Part shown: positions 25,901 to 36,486 of the stretch, piece by piece
Layout of the letters: the number at the start of each line of letters is the position of its first letter
Position numbering within the stretch: position 1 is the stretch's first letter
Source: Phytoseiulus persimilis
Taxonomy: Eukaryota; Arthropoda; Arachnida; Mesostigmata; Phytoseiidae
NCBI GenBank assembly: GCA_037576195.1
Contig: CM075101.1
Coordinates: 372,001 to 436,000, forward strand
DNA length: 64,000 bases
Direction: 5' to 3'
Notes under the pieces: model-generated
What the model was told of the DNA's origin: nothing
Databases searched by the model: none
What the model saw: only the letters and a program-made list of their open reading frames with translations
Translations under genes and position numbers: made by a program

Positions 25901-28900
25901 AGAATCGCATTATCAGCCGGGGTTGACAACGCTCCCGCGCGAACGCTACGCGCCGCTCCTCCCAAGCCGGATCGCAGCTTCACGATTTCTTCTCTTCCAG
26001 GAGATAGGACCGAGGGGATTAGCGACCGCTGCCGATAGCATCCCATAGCTTTGTTTTTCTTTCTCACCGCATCTCACGGGCACGACGGCTACAATCGCTG
26101 CGATGAGCTATCTGCTCGAATCTTCTGCATCGTTCGGAGCCACTGATATTGGCGACATCGACATTTCCGTTCCCAATCCATGATGACGAAGTATCTCACC
26201 CGCGTTGATTGAGAGCGATCGATTGCATACTTCTTCGTAGAATTCAATTGTCGGATCGGAACCCAAGTGCCCCCCCCTCCCGAAACTCTTCGATAATATT
26301 GGGAAGGGTGGATTAAATACCACTTCGATGGACGAATTTGTTCCGCAAATATTCTGTGCTATCAGGAAAATCTTCGCAGGTTTGGAAACCATGTTGATTG
26401 CGTCATGAAGAACTCGCGACGATGATCATCATCGTCATCATCACATCCTTGAATATGTGGAATGGATTTGAGCGCAAGATCGATCTGAGCGCAGCAACTT
26501 CACCGCGGCTGCCGTGAGTGAGTAGCATGAGTGTCAGAGAGCGCTGCGGTCTCAAGAATACGCCGAGATGTTCACCCGTCTCCGAGCAGGAAGCTCCCCA
26601 TGGTGACCATATCTCATCTGAATCGGAAACATATTGTCCCTCACATGTGACTCCAGAGAGGGAGCTGACAATATTCGCCGACGAGCCTTTCGGAATCCGA
26701 CAGAACCAGCGAATTCTTCGCTGGATATGGGCCCGAGGCGCAGAAAAATCGTTTGAGCTTAAGGTTCCTACCTTCAGGAGGTTGCGAATATCGAGTAAAT
26801 CCTGCGTTCGAATCAATGCTACGCTGGAAACTATCCTGCGGTCAAGACGATGTCGCGCTCGAATCGACAAGCAGGCTGCGACCGGGATCTTAGGCCACGT
26901 CTCCCAGGACGACTAGCAGCTGGTCAAATTCGAGTTTTCTTGGAGAGAAAATGAGCAAAGTTTGCCTTCTGAACGCGGAACGAGTGGTTCGGAGGAATCA
27001 ATCCATCGTGGTTCCGCGAACTCTTCCTGCCTAACCCTCATATCGTGTAAAGGTGGGAAGAATGATAGCCGCAAATCTTGACGGTGAATCTGAGAACGAA
27101 CAAACTTGCTACGCACTGCGGTTTATGACCTCTCAAGCTCAACCCGTCGCTGCGACTACAACCACGTGCGGAGAAGTTACCCTGTCGTAGGCAGAGCCTG
27201 AGCCTCTCTGCTCCGCTGAGGGTAGTTCCCGCCGTGGAACGCTTCGAGACCTCGTTCCATGATCGCAGAGAAGCGGAAACGCATGCGGTATGGAAAAAAT
27301 ACGGGAGGAGCCTCGAGAGGAAACTAAATGGGGAGAAGGGAAAATCAAGTCGTCTCTATGGCACTCTATAAATCGGCTCACGGGGTTCCTCGTCACTCAG
27401 CTCGATTCCGACGGTGTCTCAGGACCGTGAGTGCGCTATTGTGGAGTCACGCTCGTTCTGGGCCGCTCTGCTTGGTGCGCAAAAGGCTCTCTTCCTCCCG
27501 CAATCAACTTGACCGTTACCGAATTGCGGCTCTTATTCCATCCGAGATTGACCGGCCCCGCCTTGTGGGCCCGCGCGTAGCATTTAAAAATTGCAGTCAC
27601 CCCAACTTCATGCCTTGAGCATTCGAACTGATGTAGATCTGATTTGCGCTTCGGAGAGATCAGCGTGGCTGCTTCCGGGAAACTCTCCCAACGCTTCGAC
27701 GTGTTCCCCATGATCAACATCACTCTCAAGCTCAAGCAGATGTTGGAGCAGATGAGACTCAGGCTCTTTGAGCGTTTCTTGCATGAGGGTGGCTGGCTTT
27801 GTTATTTTGACCAATGACCGACGCAGGTGAAAACGCCCGTAACTCTCTATCTAGTTGTCCGCTTTGAAGAAAAAACAATTGAGAGCTCTGTTCTTGTGCT
27901 GCAATATGATCGCCCTATGGCTGCGCGCAACCACCTTCGTTCCGACTTACCGGACTTTGAGAGCGATCTGACAAAATCAGGACATTGTCGAGTTTCGTAG
28001 TTTATTTCTTCCGCTTCGGAGGAATTATCTCATCGAAAATGCTATACACATCCGGAACATTCTCGGTAGACCTATGGATCACTTCGGCAATTCTCGGGGT
28101 TCCGAGAATCTGGCCCCTATCGACGTCCCGCGCGCAGTGCTGAACAACAGGCAGAAAATTCATTGTTGGCAGCATGGCTCAGGTCCCTCGACCAGGCGAG
28201 AGTCAGCTCTTATTGCGAATTCAGGAGCTCAACTGTTGATGCTAATTTCGCGCTCGTTTTCAGGGTTCCCTCCGCTGAACAATGGCATGTGATGGCCTTC
28301 ACTCGGTTGAAAAAGAGCTCCAATCCCTCCATGTAGCTGTATCCCGTTGACCATCAAGCCGCATGTCTATCAGCATCGCTTCAGAGTTGGTGAATGAGGA
28401 GGAGGGCGCTCCAGAGCGATTATTCACGCAAGTGTCCCCGTGGATCTGAAGGCCTCTACTACGCGTACAATCATGGACGACGTGCCTCAACCTGGAGGGT
28501 GTCACTCCCGGACGGGTCTTATGCGACCATAAGACGTGTTCCTCTTCTGGCCGTGCACGTAACTCAGTTGGTCCACCACAGGGGCTGCTGTAGACGAAAA
28601 CCGGATCTGCGTGAGGCATAGGGACGGAACCTTGGCCCTACAGCCTTTAGTTCTCTTTTGATTTGCTGCACCGCACTTCAGGACCATGAGCCGGTTTGCT
28701 CTCCAGAAGACGGCCCCGACCACCTCTTCAGCTCGTCCGTTTTTCTAGGCTTTCTCGGCGCGCATAGCAAATGGATGATATACTGCACGGAACAGAACGC
28801 GATGAAGTCCTTGGCATGGATTGGCCGCGGTCATCGCTCACCGTATATCCACCACATGTAGGTCATCCATGTCATCTATTCAGTGTCGATAGATTCTGAA

Positions 28901-29424
28901 GATCTATTGACGGTCCTCCTACAGTGACCCTCCATACTCGTCGAGTCGAACGGGAAAGATTATTTTCTCCCTTGATGCTTACCAGACTGAGGAACGAAAA
29001 GACCTCCTTCCCGGAATTAAGAGTACCAAGAGCTCGCATCGCGGCGAGTCGCTGTTGAAGTTGTTAGGTTCTGGAATTGCGAATTGGATACAGGAATGCG
29101 AACGTCAGCTGGGAGGAGAATAAGATGGCAGTCATAATAACTGCCCTCCAGCTTGGAATTCAAAGATAACGTAGTCCCTCCGCGCTCAGCCGTTGAGCCT
29201 CTTCTAATCCCCTGGAACTTTGCAAGCGCTTGGCAACGGCGTCCGGTTGGTTTTCGATCCTGAATTTGGAGGTGGGCTCAGCGGGGCGACTTCCGGTCCA
29301 CGGTCATCTCATAGCAACTCGACGGGGCCTGAAGTTTCTTCGTGGCCTCTTCCGAAGCTGGTTGCGGCGCCGTACGATCTGGACCGTTCTCTCGGGCCGG
29401 GATTGTTGTCGTTCATGCTCCTGC
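19914..29424. other. Long stretch with no recognised gene
   Basis: Nine and a half kilobases upstream of the DMRT gene contain only short overlapping frames without family motifs. Part of it may be the first intron and 5' exons of DMRT. A GC-rich part (about 21880-23110) includes a GGCCGGCCGGCCGG run near 21927 and GCC-rich sequence near 22505-22555. A short hairpin with GGAGCTC arms lies near 23512-23530. I see no LTR, inverted repeat element or RNA gene. Confidence 0.45.
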
Positions 29425-29965
29425 TTATAGACCCGTCAGCGTACATGCAAACCCCAACGCGGTGCCGTTTGGGGTTTTGCCGTCGATCGAGTCCTTCATT
29501 GTACTCACCGTCCCCGCCCGTTGCTTCGGGGCATCCAAGGACCGCAACGCAGATAAACGACGCCCATTTCGGAGAATACTTCGGCAGCAGGCTCCGACGT
29601 GAGCCGCAAGCTGTTGTCGCTCACAAGCGTTTCCGAAAGTCCAACGATAACCCGGAATAACCCTCGAAGCCAAGTGATGAGCGGGGCTGGGAAGACAGCC
29701 ACGCCGCGTCCATGAGTTTCGAAAAGTTGTCGATGATAACCACATGCCTCTGCGTGCTTGGCCGAAACCAACGTGAACTCGAGCCCACAGCTCGTCCGCC
29801 GGCGGCAAATGGTTCAGAGGCACTTTGACGAGCCGAAGATGCTTGCAGACAGCGAGGACAGTCCTTCAATCTCGATGATGTCCAAATTCATTCCCGGTCA
29901 CAAGAAGTAAATCTGAGCCAACGATTCCATGCTACGAATACATCGGCGAGCTAGACGCAACTTTT
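29425..29965 (-). pseudogene. Gypsy-type integrase fragment
   Basis: The integrase inserts retrotransposon DNA into the genome. On the minus strand I see a remnant of the zinc-binding region (ILEKLRLARRCIRSMESLAQ, about 29906-29965), a DCPRC block (about 29850), the first catalytic aspartate in VVIIDNFSKLMDAAWL (about 29700-29745), the second in LVSDNSLRLTSE (about 29600-29640) and the SNGRG remnant of the block that carries the catalytic Glu (about 29505-29530). The zinc-binding histidines are lost and the reading changes frame repeatedly. It is a decayed domain of the same element as the adjacent RNase H. Confidence 0.72.
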
Positions 29966-30289
29966 CAAGGATCAGATGCTTCACGGCTTTTGCAACCCCC
30001 GTTCGCTCGCCGCACAGGACAGTTCCGCCTCAGCTACTGATGGAGTCCGCGAAGAACGCGAATGAACGCAAAACGGCATCTGCCTCGTCTTCCGAAGACC
30101 AAACGTCTGACAAACGGCGAAGACCTCGAGAAGGATTGGATCTTTCTCCGTTTCCTCGACCACGAGATTCGCGCCCTGCCTCGACTCAAGTGATTCGATA
30201 ACTAGATCTTGAACACTCGACTCAGTCTGAGTGCCAATAGCCGCTACCACCGCTCCCGTATCTGGTTCTCTGGCGACAGCTCTCCTTCC

Positions 30290-30720
30290 GCGGATCAATC
30301 GTGACGAAGCATTCGCGTGTTCGGAATGAACTCCATCATGACCTATTCTATATCAGATCCCCCGAGGCAAAGAGCCCCTCGCTGCAACCGGGCGGCTGTC
30401 CGCTCCGAGAGGACTTTCATGCTCGACGGATAGAAAAAGACAACGAGCGGCCGAAGATCTGTTTGCAGAATGAAACGACGGCCCCAGACGAATCTCTTGA
30501 AACGTTCGACTGCGGTGACTAACGCCAAAGCGTCCCTTCCGATTAGACTGTAGTCTGTTGCGCCTTGGTCAAACACTTGGCCATGAGGAACACCTCTTCC
30601 TCATCACCAACCGGATATCGTTGAAAAATCACCCCTTTCGATTCCAGTCTGACTTGCGTCTGCCGCAGCCATAAGCTCCTGACGGGGTTCATGATGTGCC
30701 AGAAGGAGCGGACCGCTGAG
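30290..30720 (-). pseudogene. Gypsy-type RNase H fragment
   Basis: RNase H removes the RNA strand during reverse transcription. On the minus strand the reading passes AAADASQTGI (about 30655-30685, catalytic Asp), YSLIGRDALALVTAVERF (about 30500-30555, catalytic Glu position occupied by the RDALALV block), LQTDLRPLVVFF and AARLQRGALCLGGSD (about 30348-30395). Order and spacing are those of Ty3/gypsy elements. Two adjacent stops and a frame change lie between the first and second block (about 30590-30605), so it is broken. Within the second block RDALAL has Asp where KEALAL has Glu. Confidence 0.75.
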
Positions 30721-30740
30721 TATCCCCTTCATCTGTGAGG

Positions 30741-30999
30741 AACACTTTGCATGCTGTCAGCGGCGCTCTATGAATACGCCACAGACGTTTTAGCAGACGA
30801 TACGATGTGAAGAACAATGAGCGCAGTGTTCACGTGAACCAAGAACTCATTCTACCAGAGTGAAACCCGATCAAATTGTGGAACCCACAGTCCTGGTGTG
30901 TTTCGAACTAACTCTACGAGCTAATCGCGATATGGCGCCCAACTAAAAACCCAGAAAGAACAAAGCACATCGCAGAGAGCGTCAGTCAAACACGCCGGC
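30741..30999. other. Junction between gypsy fragment and BEL/Pao element
   Basis: No coding motif is seen. If the BEL/Pao element kept its 5' LTR, it should lie here, ending just before the candidate primer-binding site at 30933. No second LTR copy is visible in the window to confirm its limits. Confidence 0.35.
30933..30943 (+). promoter_or_regulatory. Candidate tRNA-Lys primer-binding site of BEL/Pao element
   Basis: TGGCGCCCAAC is complementary to the 3' end of lysine tRNAs used as primers by many LTR elements. It lies about 70 bp before the first gag-like frame, where a primer-binding site is expected. The bases just before it (GCGATA) do not show the usual CA end of an LTR, which lowers confidence. 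Confidence 0.45.
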
Positions 31000-32510
31000 G
31001 TGGCAGAAATCAATCGAGAAGTGCTACACTCTATACCCATTCAACCTGTTGAGTCCTCGGTTCGGATGGATCTGCCGACATATCTGAACGAGAGGATTCT
31101 GATGACAGAAGAGATTGCACAGCTGATGGACCACTGCAAGGAGGAGCTCACGCATTCACAGACCGGGGTCGACTTTCTTCAGGCTCTCCTAGAGTTCATG
31201 AAAGCCCACTTCAACAATCCGAAGCAGTGGTTCTCAAAGTGGTCGATATCGACCCCCAGGAGGTCGATGGCCGATCTCCGGTTTACAGAGGTAATGCCGG
31301 GAAGGATTTGACCATACTTCTTGGCGTCCACGTAGGTGGATCAAGGGGTCGACGGTCGATCCCCGGGGGACGGCAGTCCATAAACTTCAACGAAGTCGCT
31401 TAGGGGGTCGATGGGTCAGTGGAGTTTGAGAACCACTGATCTAAAGCGACTCAATGACATAATCTGGTCTTCAATCTCTGATCTCGACGAACTCCGGGCG
31501 GACAGGAACAAACAGAACACCCTGCTCCTCCACGAACGTCACGTGATGTGCCGAATAAAACGGAAGATCGAGGCCGAAGACTCTGAGAAGGCTGCCACAA
31601 CGACTGGCGTTCACCACGCGGGAACCGAAAAGGCGAGATGCTGTGAAATATCGAAGAATGCGAGAAAGCTATAACCTCTGAAGATGGATCGCTTCGATGG
31701 GAATCTGGAGAAGTGGATTCCCCGGTGGATTCGATTTGAAGAGCGGATCGACAAAGATCAACAGCTAACGAACAGAACCAAGTACGATTACCTCCTGCAG
31801 TATCGTCAAAGGAGGTGAAGGGAAGGTTAAAAACAATCCAACTCGACGAGGAGTTCGATGAAGCTCCTGTAGAGCGCCTGAAATCCGAGTTTGGCAGCCA
31901 CGAGAGGCTCCGCTCGATGTATTATACTCAGCGACTGTTGACTCTCAGACCGGTCGCCTCGAAATACAGTATGGCGGGGCCTCGAGAGTTACTGCAGGTC
32001 ATTCAGACGAGCATGAGCGCACTCGATAGGATTGGACTACCCAGGGGTGCAATGACGCTACTCATCTTCTCGAAGCTGAAGGACAATCTCCCACTGGGTA
32101 CATATCTCGATTTCAAAAGAGCGACACCAACTCCAAGGAGTAGAGGATTTGAATGCATCATCGCTCATCACAACAGAGCGGCTGGAGAAGCTCATCGAGT
32201 TTGTCGAACACATCATATCGGATTTGGAAGATGTGGAAGAACGTCAGCTACAACAAAGGAAAGATGCAGCCGTGGGAAATAGGTTCACCCCGGCTACAGT
32301 CGCTCTGAAAACGGAGCTTCGGAGCATCAACCGTGAGCACCGAGACAGCCGAAGACGACCAGCGATCGACCGCGCGGTCCCCAACTGTGCGTGCTTTCCA
32401 GGTTGAATCAACACCGAACACCAGCCTGCGCGGACACGTCCACATCCACTCAGAAAAAACGCGAAGTCCTGATGAGAGATAACCGTTGTTGCAAATGCTC
32501 TAAAAAAGGT
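31000..32510 (+). pseudogene. BEL/Pao gag (broken)
   Basis: Gag forms the particle of the retrotransposon. An N-terminal helical part (31000-31220) is cut by the MITE and continues at 31439-31674. After a stop at 31672-31674 the core begins with MDRFDGNLEKWIPRWIRFEE (31684-31745), which matches the start of the conserved BEL/Pao gag core (DUF1759-type). The following frame 31815-32282 carries a KSEFGSHERL-type block and helical segments. A zinc-knuckle remnant CCKCSKKGHLAAAS (about 32491-32533) has lost its final Cys. Multiple stops and frame changes separate these parts. Confidence 0.78.
31225..31438. mobile_element. hAT-type MITE (non-autonomous DNA transposon)
   Basis: The element is 214 bp with terminal inverted repeats: it starts CAGTGGTTCTCAAAGTGG and ends GGAGTTTGAGAACCACTG, so the outer 14 bp match exactly in reverse complement. 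This is the common hAT terminus. The flanking 8-mers ATCCGAAG and ATCTAAAG match at 6 of 8 positions, as expected for an aged 8-bp hAT target duplication. Inside, GGTCGAT-rich sequence is repeated in opposite orientation near both ends. It has no coding capacity. It interrupts the BEL gag, so it arrived after that element. Confidence 0.85.
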
Positions 32511-32514
32511 CATC

Positions 32515-33060
32515 TTGCGGCCGCGAGCAGGAGTTCACCGTACGAGAGGCCATATGACACCCTTGTGTAGTCCCCTCACAACAGTGACATCATCCTGCAA
32601 CCACGAGCAAATCGAGATCGCTGCACATATCTGCAGGCCGAACCGGCTCTTAACCAAGTACTACGTCACTGCGGTTGCGGTGGCCATCGATCCGACCGGC
32701 GAAAGGAGTCGTGTAGGGATACTGTTCGATTCAGCTTCACACAGTCCTTTCGTCAGAACTCTTTTCGCTGAACAACCAGAAATCGATCTGCGAAAAGTGC
32801 TCAAAATCCAGGCTCAGCTCAAAATGCTCAACCAGGCGAAGGTGGTCACGGACACAGCGCTCATCAGCTTTCGACTGCAAAACCAGGACGGGGGACCGGC
32901 TGAGTCGTTCGAACTGTGGTTCGGCGTGCTTGAAAATTCTTTTAGAATGGTTCGAACCGACGTACAGATAGAGAGCGGCAAATATCGGACAGAGTTCCTA
33001 CGTGGATTATCTCGTCGCGGGAACTCAGTCAGAATGAAGTGCTGTCAAGCCCTACAGAGA
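32515..33060 (+). pseudogene. BEL/Pao protease region (damaged), fused to polymerase remnant
   Basis: The frame 32515-33156 contains the retropepsin-like motif RVGILFDSASHSPFVR (about 32715-32760). The family's catalytic triplet reads DSGS; here it is DSAS, with the Gly position changed, which should impair the enzyme. About 85 residues later, where the reverse transcriptase should start, the sequence passes almost directly into the region that normally follows the polymerase (from 33068). The protease frame runs on out of frame to 33156. The protein is non-functional by inspection. Confidence 0.75.
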
Positions 33061-33067
33061 AACGAAA

Positions 33068-34071
33068 GTGATCTTCAACTACGGGTCGTTCAATTTGAGA
33101 AAATGGCTCCCAAATTCACCCAAACTCATGGAGGAGTTCCGACGGAAAGGAAATAGCGTCGAGAGGTTTGACGTATCGAACTGGTACAGCCTTCTTGGAA
33201 TGAAATACGATTCCAAGGCGGACCTCATACCGCTGAAGCTCAACGTGAACAGTCTGAACTTTGATATCGTGACGGAGGAGACAGTTCTGAGCGTAATCGC
33301 GTCTGTGTTCGAACGCATCGGCGTCGTGGCCCCGTTGCTGGTGCCGGCGAAGCTACTGATGCAGAAGTTGTGAGCCATGAAGCTCCTTTGGAGCGACCCC
33401 ATACCGGAACAGACTCGGAAACGACTTTGGGTAATGGGCTGCGGCCTGAGAAACATCGATACCTTCAGCATTCCCAGACGCTAATGGAAGGGCGGTCGGG
33501 CGTCGTCCTACACATCTTCTGTGGTGCATCGAAGTGCGCCTACGGCTTCTGTGCGTACTTGATAGCGAGATCGGGGAGTTTGTGTACTAGCTCGTTGATT
33601 CTCGCAAGGTCGAGGACCGCACCACTGAAGCACGCAACGATTCCCCGTTTGGAGCTCATGGCAATGGCGCTGGCTGTTGAGCTTGCTAGTTACCTCCACA
33701 CCCATAGTCACGTTGCATTCGACGAGGAACACCTATGGACCGACTTCTCGGGCGTGTATTATCAAACGACCGGTGAACAACCAGAGAAGCTTCCCACATT
33801 CACCCGGAATCGGGTTCTCAAGATCCGACACCACGCTCAAAATGCCACCATACACCATTGCCCGGGACACTTGAATACTGCTGACATAGTGAGTAGAGGT
33901 TGCGGATTCCAAGAGTTCGTTGAGAGCAATTGGCTTACAGAACCACAGTTCATCAGAGAAGCCGCGGACTGCTGGCCACGACTGCCGGACGCCGATATGC
34001 AGGTCAACGCGGTCCAGCTGAGACCAAAGTCTACGAAATCTTCGTGGTCACAAAGGTGGAACGTCCGCTGA
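33068..34071 (+). pseudogene. BEL/Pao post-polymerase region and RNase H
   Basis: The frame 33068-33373 holds FNLRKWLPNSPKLMEEF, WYSLLGMKYDSKAD and SVIASVFERIGVVAPLLVPA, blocks that in BEL/Pao elements follow the polymerase palm. After TGA at 33371-33373 and a frame change, 33370-34071 gives the RNase H: VLHIFCGASKCAYGFCAYL (about 33510-33565, catalytic Asp replaced by Gly), RTAPLKHATIPRLELMAMAL (about 33610-33670, Glu kept), LWTDFSGVYY (about 33733-33762, Asp kept) and HHCPGHLNTADIVSRGC (about 33850-33905, Asp kept). Three of four acidic positions are retained. Good family match, but dead. Confidence 0.84.
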
Positions 34072-35015
34072 TTGTCAATATGAAGCTCGCAAAATCACCG
34101 GCAGCGCAGCAACGTCAGACGGCATTCCTGCCCTTCAACGCTTGCAGCAGGTGGCCGATTTATCTCCGAGCAATCGTCCGCTTCCGGAGAGCGATCGAAT
34201 ACCAAGCAGCGAATCACGAGGGCTTAGTCATCGGAGCCGACTCTCTGTGCAGAATTACAGCAGGCCGAGAAGTTCATCATATCACAAGCCGAGGCTGAGT
34301 GCTACAGTCAGGAAATCCGAAGTCTCCTTGCAGACTCCACGGTACCTCCTCCCTGCGAGAACTGGACCCGTTTCTTCGCGATGTTCTGCTCCTATTGGGT
34401 GGAAGATTGGGAGATCACGTGGATGATCTACCCAAGAATCCAGTCGTATTGCCACCACGGCACTTCATAACGAAGCTGATCCTGCGAAGTATACACGAGC
34501 GCAGCTGTCACGCGGAGCCGAGCCATGTTCTCATGAGAGCACGACAGAGGTTCTGAATTCCACTTCCAGGGAAGAAGAGTCGTCCAGAACATCATCCACG
34601 CCTGCAGGACGTGCAGAGTATTCCATGCCAAGCCCACGACGACTACTATGGGACCACAACCGGATGTTCGGGTCACGAGGTCTCAGCCGTTTGAGCACGT
34701 TGGAACCGACATCCTAGGCCCGCTGTATGTTAGGGACCAAGCCAATCAAAAGAAGATTTGGGTCGTTATCTTCACATGCTGCGCCCTTAGAGCAATACAT
34801 CTCGTATTGTTGGAATCGTTAACGACAACCGAGTTCCTGATGAGCTTGAGAAGGTTCAAAGCTCGGCGAGGCTGTCCACGTGCGTTTTTCTCAGACAACG
34901 CCAAAGCATACAAGAGAGTAGCGGAGGACTTCAAATAGCTTTGCGAGATTATGAGCAGCTCCAATGTTCAAGAAAATCTAGCGAGAGAGAGGATCGAATG
35001 GAATTCCGCGATCGA
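34072..35015 (+). pseudogene. BEL/Pao integrase (broken, truncated)
   Basis: A degraded N-terminal part ends in a zinc-binding half ACRTCRVFHAKP (about 34601-34636). The catalytic core in 34648-34938 has PFEHVGTDILGPLYV (about 34688-34732, first Asp) and ARRGCPRAFFSDNAKAYKR (about 34861-34917, second Asp), then a stop at 34936-34938. A further block VQENLARERIEWN (about 34963-35001) continues the core in another frame. The sequence then changes character completely near 35015, before the third catalytic acid, where the second LINE begins. I read this as the insertion point. Confidence 0.82.
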
Positions 35016-35691
35016 AACGGCCCCTTTTTACGTAGATCCAAAAATCTATGTCCACTCGGTGTTCATGGACGACTTGTTGACCGCGCTGAAGGATGAGATC
35101 GAGACGATCGATCTCAGATATATCTCCGAACGCCACCCGTCACCAACAGACGGGGGTTTGAGTAAAACTGGGGCCATCGAGGCTACATTGAGGATAAGCC
35201 GTCGAATAGGCGAGGGCCTCAACCTAGCCCCGGTGGAGATCGATAAGATCTTATCCGAGAGCGGAACAAGGTTGGCGGAGGGAAAGCCGGAACCGACGGA
35301 AGACAAGATCGAGGAGGACGTCCCTTCGACCTCCTCAGAAACTCGACGGAACGTATTCCCTCCAGAGGGTATCCGGGTCCCTCCAGAGGGTATCCGGGTC
35401 CCTCAGACTACCTCAGCCCCGGGAAGCTTCAGAAAACCCCGAAGGAACGCCAACCTCAAAACCCCTCCCGCCATCAGGGAGCGGGAAAAAATAGAAATGT
35501 TGGTGACAGCTCACTCGAAGGGGCCTGCAGCAACCAGAGAAAGGTTAAGCCACAGGGGCCGAACCAAGAAGGGGAGAACCGAAAACCGACCGAAGCTACC
35601 TGTAAGGAGCATAAAGCTCAACCGCCAACTTCCACGCCGCAGAGAAAGGCAAGCAAGGACGAGGACAGCACTGAGCTGTCCAAAGCCCTGA
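35016..35691 (+). CDS. LINE ORF1-like frame, partial
   Basis: An open frame that begins upstream at 34951, within the BEL integrase remnant, and ends with a stop at 35689-35691. The part from 35016 has no recognisable catalytic domain. It is acidic in the first half (KPEPTEDKIEEDVPSTSSE) and very basic in the second (RRRERQARTRTAL), as expected for a nucleic-acid-binding ORF1 protein, and it lies directly before an endonuclease. A 21-bp exact tandem duplication (35358-35399) repeats the residues PPEGIRV. No zinc knuckle is seen. The assignment rests on position and composition only. Confidence 0.45.
35358..35399. repeat. Exact 21-bp tandem duplication in LINE ORF1
   Basis: CCCTCCAGAGGGTATCCGGG plus T occurs twice in tandem, keeping the frame and doubling a seven-residue motif. 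Each unit contains the palindromic CCTCCAGAGG-like core. Confidence 0.85.
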
Positions 35692-35744
35692 AACAATTTG
35701 GACAACCGCCGTCCTAACCAAACCGCCCCCAGAGGCCACTACCG

Positions 35745-36331
35745 AAGGTGGGCTAAGTGACGCATTTTGCCAACTCGAGAATTGGTGTTTTCAATATGCA
35801 GGCGGGGGGGGGGGGGGCAAGAATGTGGGGGAGTGGGAGAGCCTACGCAGAGAGCTTCTAGAAGAGAAGGATGATGGAATGACAAACCGATATGATATTC
35901 TATTATTATCCGAAACCCATCTAATGAACATGGAAGAACCGCCTCATAGAGAGGAGTTCTCATTCTATGGAAGCAACAGAAAATGACCCTCTGATGTAAA
36001 TCATGCGGCGGAACGGGGATCCTCATGCGATCCGCCGTGGTTGACGTACACAGGACCCAGAAACGAGAACATTACGTTGCTATAGGCAAGGAGATAAACG
36101 GACAACATTGCAACATAATCTTGGTAAACCTAGCCATTACCGATCTGAAATCGGATAAAGGCCAATTCGAAAGAATTGGCGAGATCATTCGAGATGAGGT
36201 ATCGGACAGAAACAAGTTGCTGATTGCGGGGGACATGAATGCGCACCTACAACAGGTTGACGGGAGAATAGACGGTCGAGGCAAACTCCTAGCAGAGCTA
36301 GCAAAGAAATACGACGTCACAATTCTAAACC
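35745..36331 (+). pseudogene. LINE endonuclease, N-terminal and central part
   Basis: AP-type endonuclease of the second LINE. Motifs: RIGVFNMQ (about 35779-35800), LLLSETHLMN with the catalytic Glu (about 35902-35932) and LLIAGDMNAHLQQVDGR (about 36220-36270), carrying the Asp and Asn of the family GDFNAH motif, then YDVTILNL. A stop near 35985 and a frame change precede the 36025-36331 part. A run of 14 G at 35804-35817 just after the first motif is a likely frameshift site or sequencing uncertainty. The frame continues through the copia LTR to 36393 by chance only. Confidence 0.8.
35804..35817. repeat. Poly(G) run of 14
   Basis: The homopolymer lies inside the LINE endonuclease coding region. 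It may be real or a sequencing error, and its length sets the reading frame of the protein. Confidence 0.9.
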
Positions 36332-36452
36332 TGATGGATCTACTTAGCAAGGATAACCAGACGTACGCTAGAAGAAGTGACGATTTTATTTGAATCGCTT
36401 CTATTCATAGTCGCCCGAGACAACGATGCTGGGCTTGCGCACCAATCTTTCA
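36332..36452 (-). repeat. Copia A 3' LTR
   Basis: 121 bp, TG...CA on both strands; the partner is 53614-53734. The TATAAATAG box of the 5' LTR reads TATGAATAG here. AAACC lies directly outside as target duplication. Confidence 0.95.
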
Positions 36453-36460
36453 CCCCCTCA
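36453..36460 (-). promoter_or_regulatory. Copia A polypurine tract
   Basis: On the minus strand GAGGGGG directly precedes the 3' LTR, the place where the plus-strand DNA primer forms in LTR elements. Confidence 0.65.
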
Positions 36461-36486
36461 TGCGCGTGACCCTTTTCCATCCATCT

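Larger units (their letters stand above)
29425..30740 (-). mobile_element. Ty3/gypsy retrotransposon fragment
   Basis: Read on the minus strand, this is the 3' half of a Ty3/gypsy pol gene in the family order reverse transcriptase end, RNase H, integrase. LTRs, gag, protease and most of the reverse transcriptase are not seen. Several stops and frame changes make it a dead copy. Its upstream end meets the start of the BEL/Pao element near 30740-30930, so it was probably truncated there; the junction cannot be set to the base. Confidence 0.75.
30933..35015 (+). mobile_element. BEL/Pao LTR retrotransposon, decayed and interrupted
   Basis: Gag, protease, the region after the polymerase palm, RNase H and integrase motifs follow each other in BEL/Pao order on the plus strand. 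The copy is dead: many stops and frame changes, a hAT MITE in gag (31225-31438), no reverse transcriptase fingers and palm, and an integrase that stops short where a LINE begins near 35015. The missing integrase end, envelope-like region if any, and 3' LTR were not found to the right of the nest (54059-56694). Family assignment rests on several independent motifs. Confidence 0.84.
35016..36331 (+). mobile_element. Second LINE, left part (ORF1 and endonuclease), split by copia
   Basis: From about 35016 an ORF1-like frame runs to 35691, followed by an AP-type endonuclease starting near 35745 that is interrupted at 36331 by the minus-strand copia element. The rest of the endonuclease resumes right of that element at 53740. 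The endonuclease is clearly of a different family from the LINE at 1041. The left boundary is inferred from the abrupt end of BEL integrase similarity; a target duplication is not identifiable because the right end of this LINE is not seen. Confidence 0.72.

Noticed and set aside
27608-27814. Minus-strand 68-codon frame with helical, acidic composition
   Set aside because: It looks coding-like, but no family, splice context or start support could be found.
36332-36393. Open frame continuing the LINE endonuclease past 36331
   Set aside because: The last codons are inside the copia A LTR; the same bases recur at 53614, so this is read-through by chance.
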